Source: Chondrus crispus (Eukaryota > Rhodophyta > Florideophyceae > Gigartinales > Gigartinaceae). Taken from it: a stretch of DNA of 64,000 nucleotides. A program made the translations under genes and the position numbers. Under the pieces are notes generated by a model that had not been told where the DNA came from, ran no database searches, and was given only the letters and a program-made list of their open reading frames with translations. Positions within the stretch are counted from its first letter, which is position 1; the number at the start of each line of letters is the position of its first letter. Positions 63,475 through 64,000 of the stretch are shown here, piece by piece. The stretch is taken from positions 62,001-126,000 of the forward strand of contig NW_005179087.1 in NCBI RefSeq assembly GCF_000350225.1, given 5' to 3'.

Positions 63475-63600
63475 TAATGGTAGGTTCGGAGGGGCAAGGG
63501 AAAGAACGAGGACAGGTTGATGTGTGTGAGTGAAGGAGTTGGTACCGAGGTTTACTTGGAGCCGTCTTTCAGCGATACTTATACACTGCGAGTGCGACAT
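63475..63600 (-). repeat. copia-3 5' LTR, 3'-terminal fragment
   Basis: Begins (plus strand) TAATGGTAGGTTCGGAGGGG next to the PBS and follows the LTR consensus to about GAGTG. It then diverges into roughly 27 bases (CGACATTATTGTGAATCATT and following) that do not match any LTR here, before copia-4 begins. So the 5' LTR was truncated before or during the copia-4 insertion. Confidence 0.75.
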
Positions 63601-63626
63601 TATTGTGAATCATTGATGCGATTCCT

Positions 63627-64000
63627 TAATGGTAGGTTCGGACCGGCAATGGAAAGAAGGAGGGCAGGTTGATGTGTGTGAGTGAAGGAGTTGGTACCGA
63701 GGTTTACTTTGAAGCCGTTTTCCTGCGATACTTATACACTTCGAGTGCTACACTATCGCTCTACTCCGACTCCCAGTAAACCATACTCTACTATGCGCGA
63801 CCAAGCGCGGTCCTCTTGTGGCCCGACCATACTGTTCGATTTCCACCTTACGAATCGATTCGTAACTATTAGCTCACAACTATTTCTACACATTCCAAAT
63901 GACTGTAAACCATGGCCCTATGCATGCAACTGTTTCACACCTTACTAATCTGCATCCAGTCATGCCAGACTTCATTGTTGTGCAACGAAGAACTTGGCAC
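63627..64000 (-). mobile_element. copia-4: LTR of another copia-1-like element, runs out of window
   Basis: Starts TAATGGTAGGTTCGGACCGG and continues to the window end as the complement of the last 374 bases of a copia-1 LTR, almost identical to 46754-48017. TTCCT (63622-63626) would be the target duplication. Near-identity to copia-1 indicates the same young subfamily. Confidence 0.85.

Larger units (their letters stand above)
56876..63626 (-). mobile_element. copia-3: inverted Ty1/copia element of the copia-1 family
   Basis: On the minus strand: partial 5' LTR (63475 to about 63600), PBS (63461-63474, complement), pyrimidine-rich leader, zinc-finger ORF, gag, pol, PPT (58126-58134, complement) and a 1250-bp 3' LTR (56876-58125). 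It is inserted in the copia-2c leader, with GCACC (56871-56875) as the candidate target duplication. The 5' LTR breaks off into unrelated bases and then copia-4. Pol has more lesions than in copia-1 but keeps YVDD and the integrase Cys pair. Confidence 0.9.

Overview
The window is nuclear DNA of a photosynthetic eukaryote. A red alga of the Florideophyceae type (Chondrus-like) fits best. That is an inference from three things: mostly intronless, tightly packed host genes (one gene has two introns of about 100 bp); a plastid-type glycerol-3-phosphate acyltransferase next to eukaryotic PUS3, PP1-inhibitor, cyclin and phospholipid-methyltransferase genes; and a very large load of nested LTR retrotransposons. 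No rRNA, tRNA or CRISPR locus was recognised.

Layout. 8-3058 is a structurally complete PIF/Harbinger DNA transposon with 13-bp TIRs, TTA target duplication, a Myb/SANT-like companion gene and a decayed DDE transposase; a 154-bp foldback unit sits between its two convergent genes. 3062-12432 has no gene I can support: first a GC-rich, G-tract-rich part, then about 6 kb of AT-rich DNA holding a 1.36-kb pair of long imperfect inverted repeats. 12433-20292 is the host gene island: PUS3 (-), PP1 inhibitor-3/YPI1 (+), plastid GPAT (+), a transcription-type cyclin (-) and a PEMT/OPI3-type methyltransferase (+, three exons). PUS3 and the PP1 inhibitor share a divergent promoter, and so do the cyclin and PEMT. 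An unassigned Cys-protease-like ORF (21050-22437) is cut by the first retrotransposon LTR.

From 22438 to the end nearly everything is retrotransposon. Three direct LTRs of one Ty3/gypsy family (A 22438-23049, B 36640-37263, C 48330-48941) bound two internal regions. The first holds intact gag and pol ORFs with a chromodomain and, between pol and the 3' LTR, a 762-codon ORF on the opposite strand. The second lacks gag-pol and keeps only the diverged antisense ORF, which is split by a Ty1/copia insertion (copia-1, 40138-48017, TSD AACGG). After LTR C comes a nest of copia elements: truncated copia-2a (+), internally deleted copia-2b (-), the 5' end of copia-2c (+), copia-3 (-) inserted into copia-2c, and an LTR of copia-4 (-) running out of the window.

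Most interesting signals: (1) the long antisense ORF shared by the autonomous gypsy element and its gag-pol-less relative; (2) an extra ATG-less ORF with two U1-type zinc fingers between the 5' LTR and gag of the copia-1/3 family; (3) one identical in-frame TGA just after the protease motif in two separately inserted copia copies; (4) a primer-binding site complementary to the anticodon arm of initiator tRNA-Met in all copia copies, implying half-tRNA priming; (5) a near-identical-LTR copia-1 copy whose RT catalytic motif and integrase zinc finger are both mutated.
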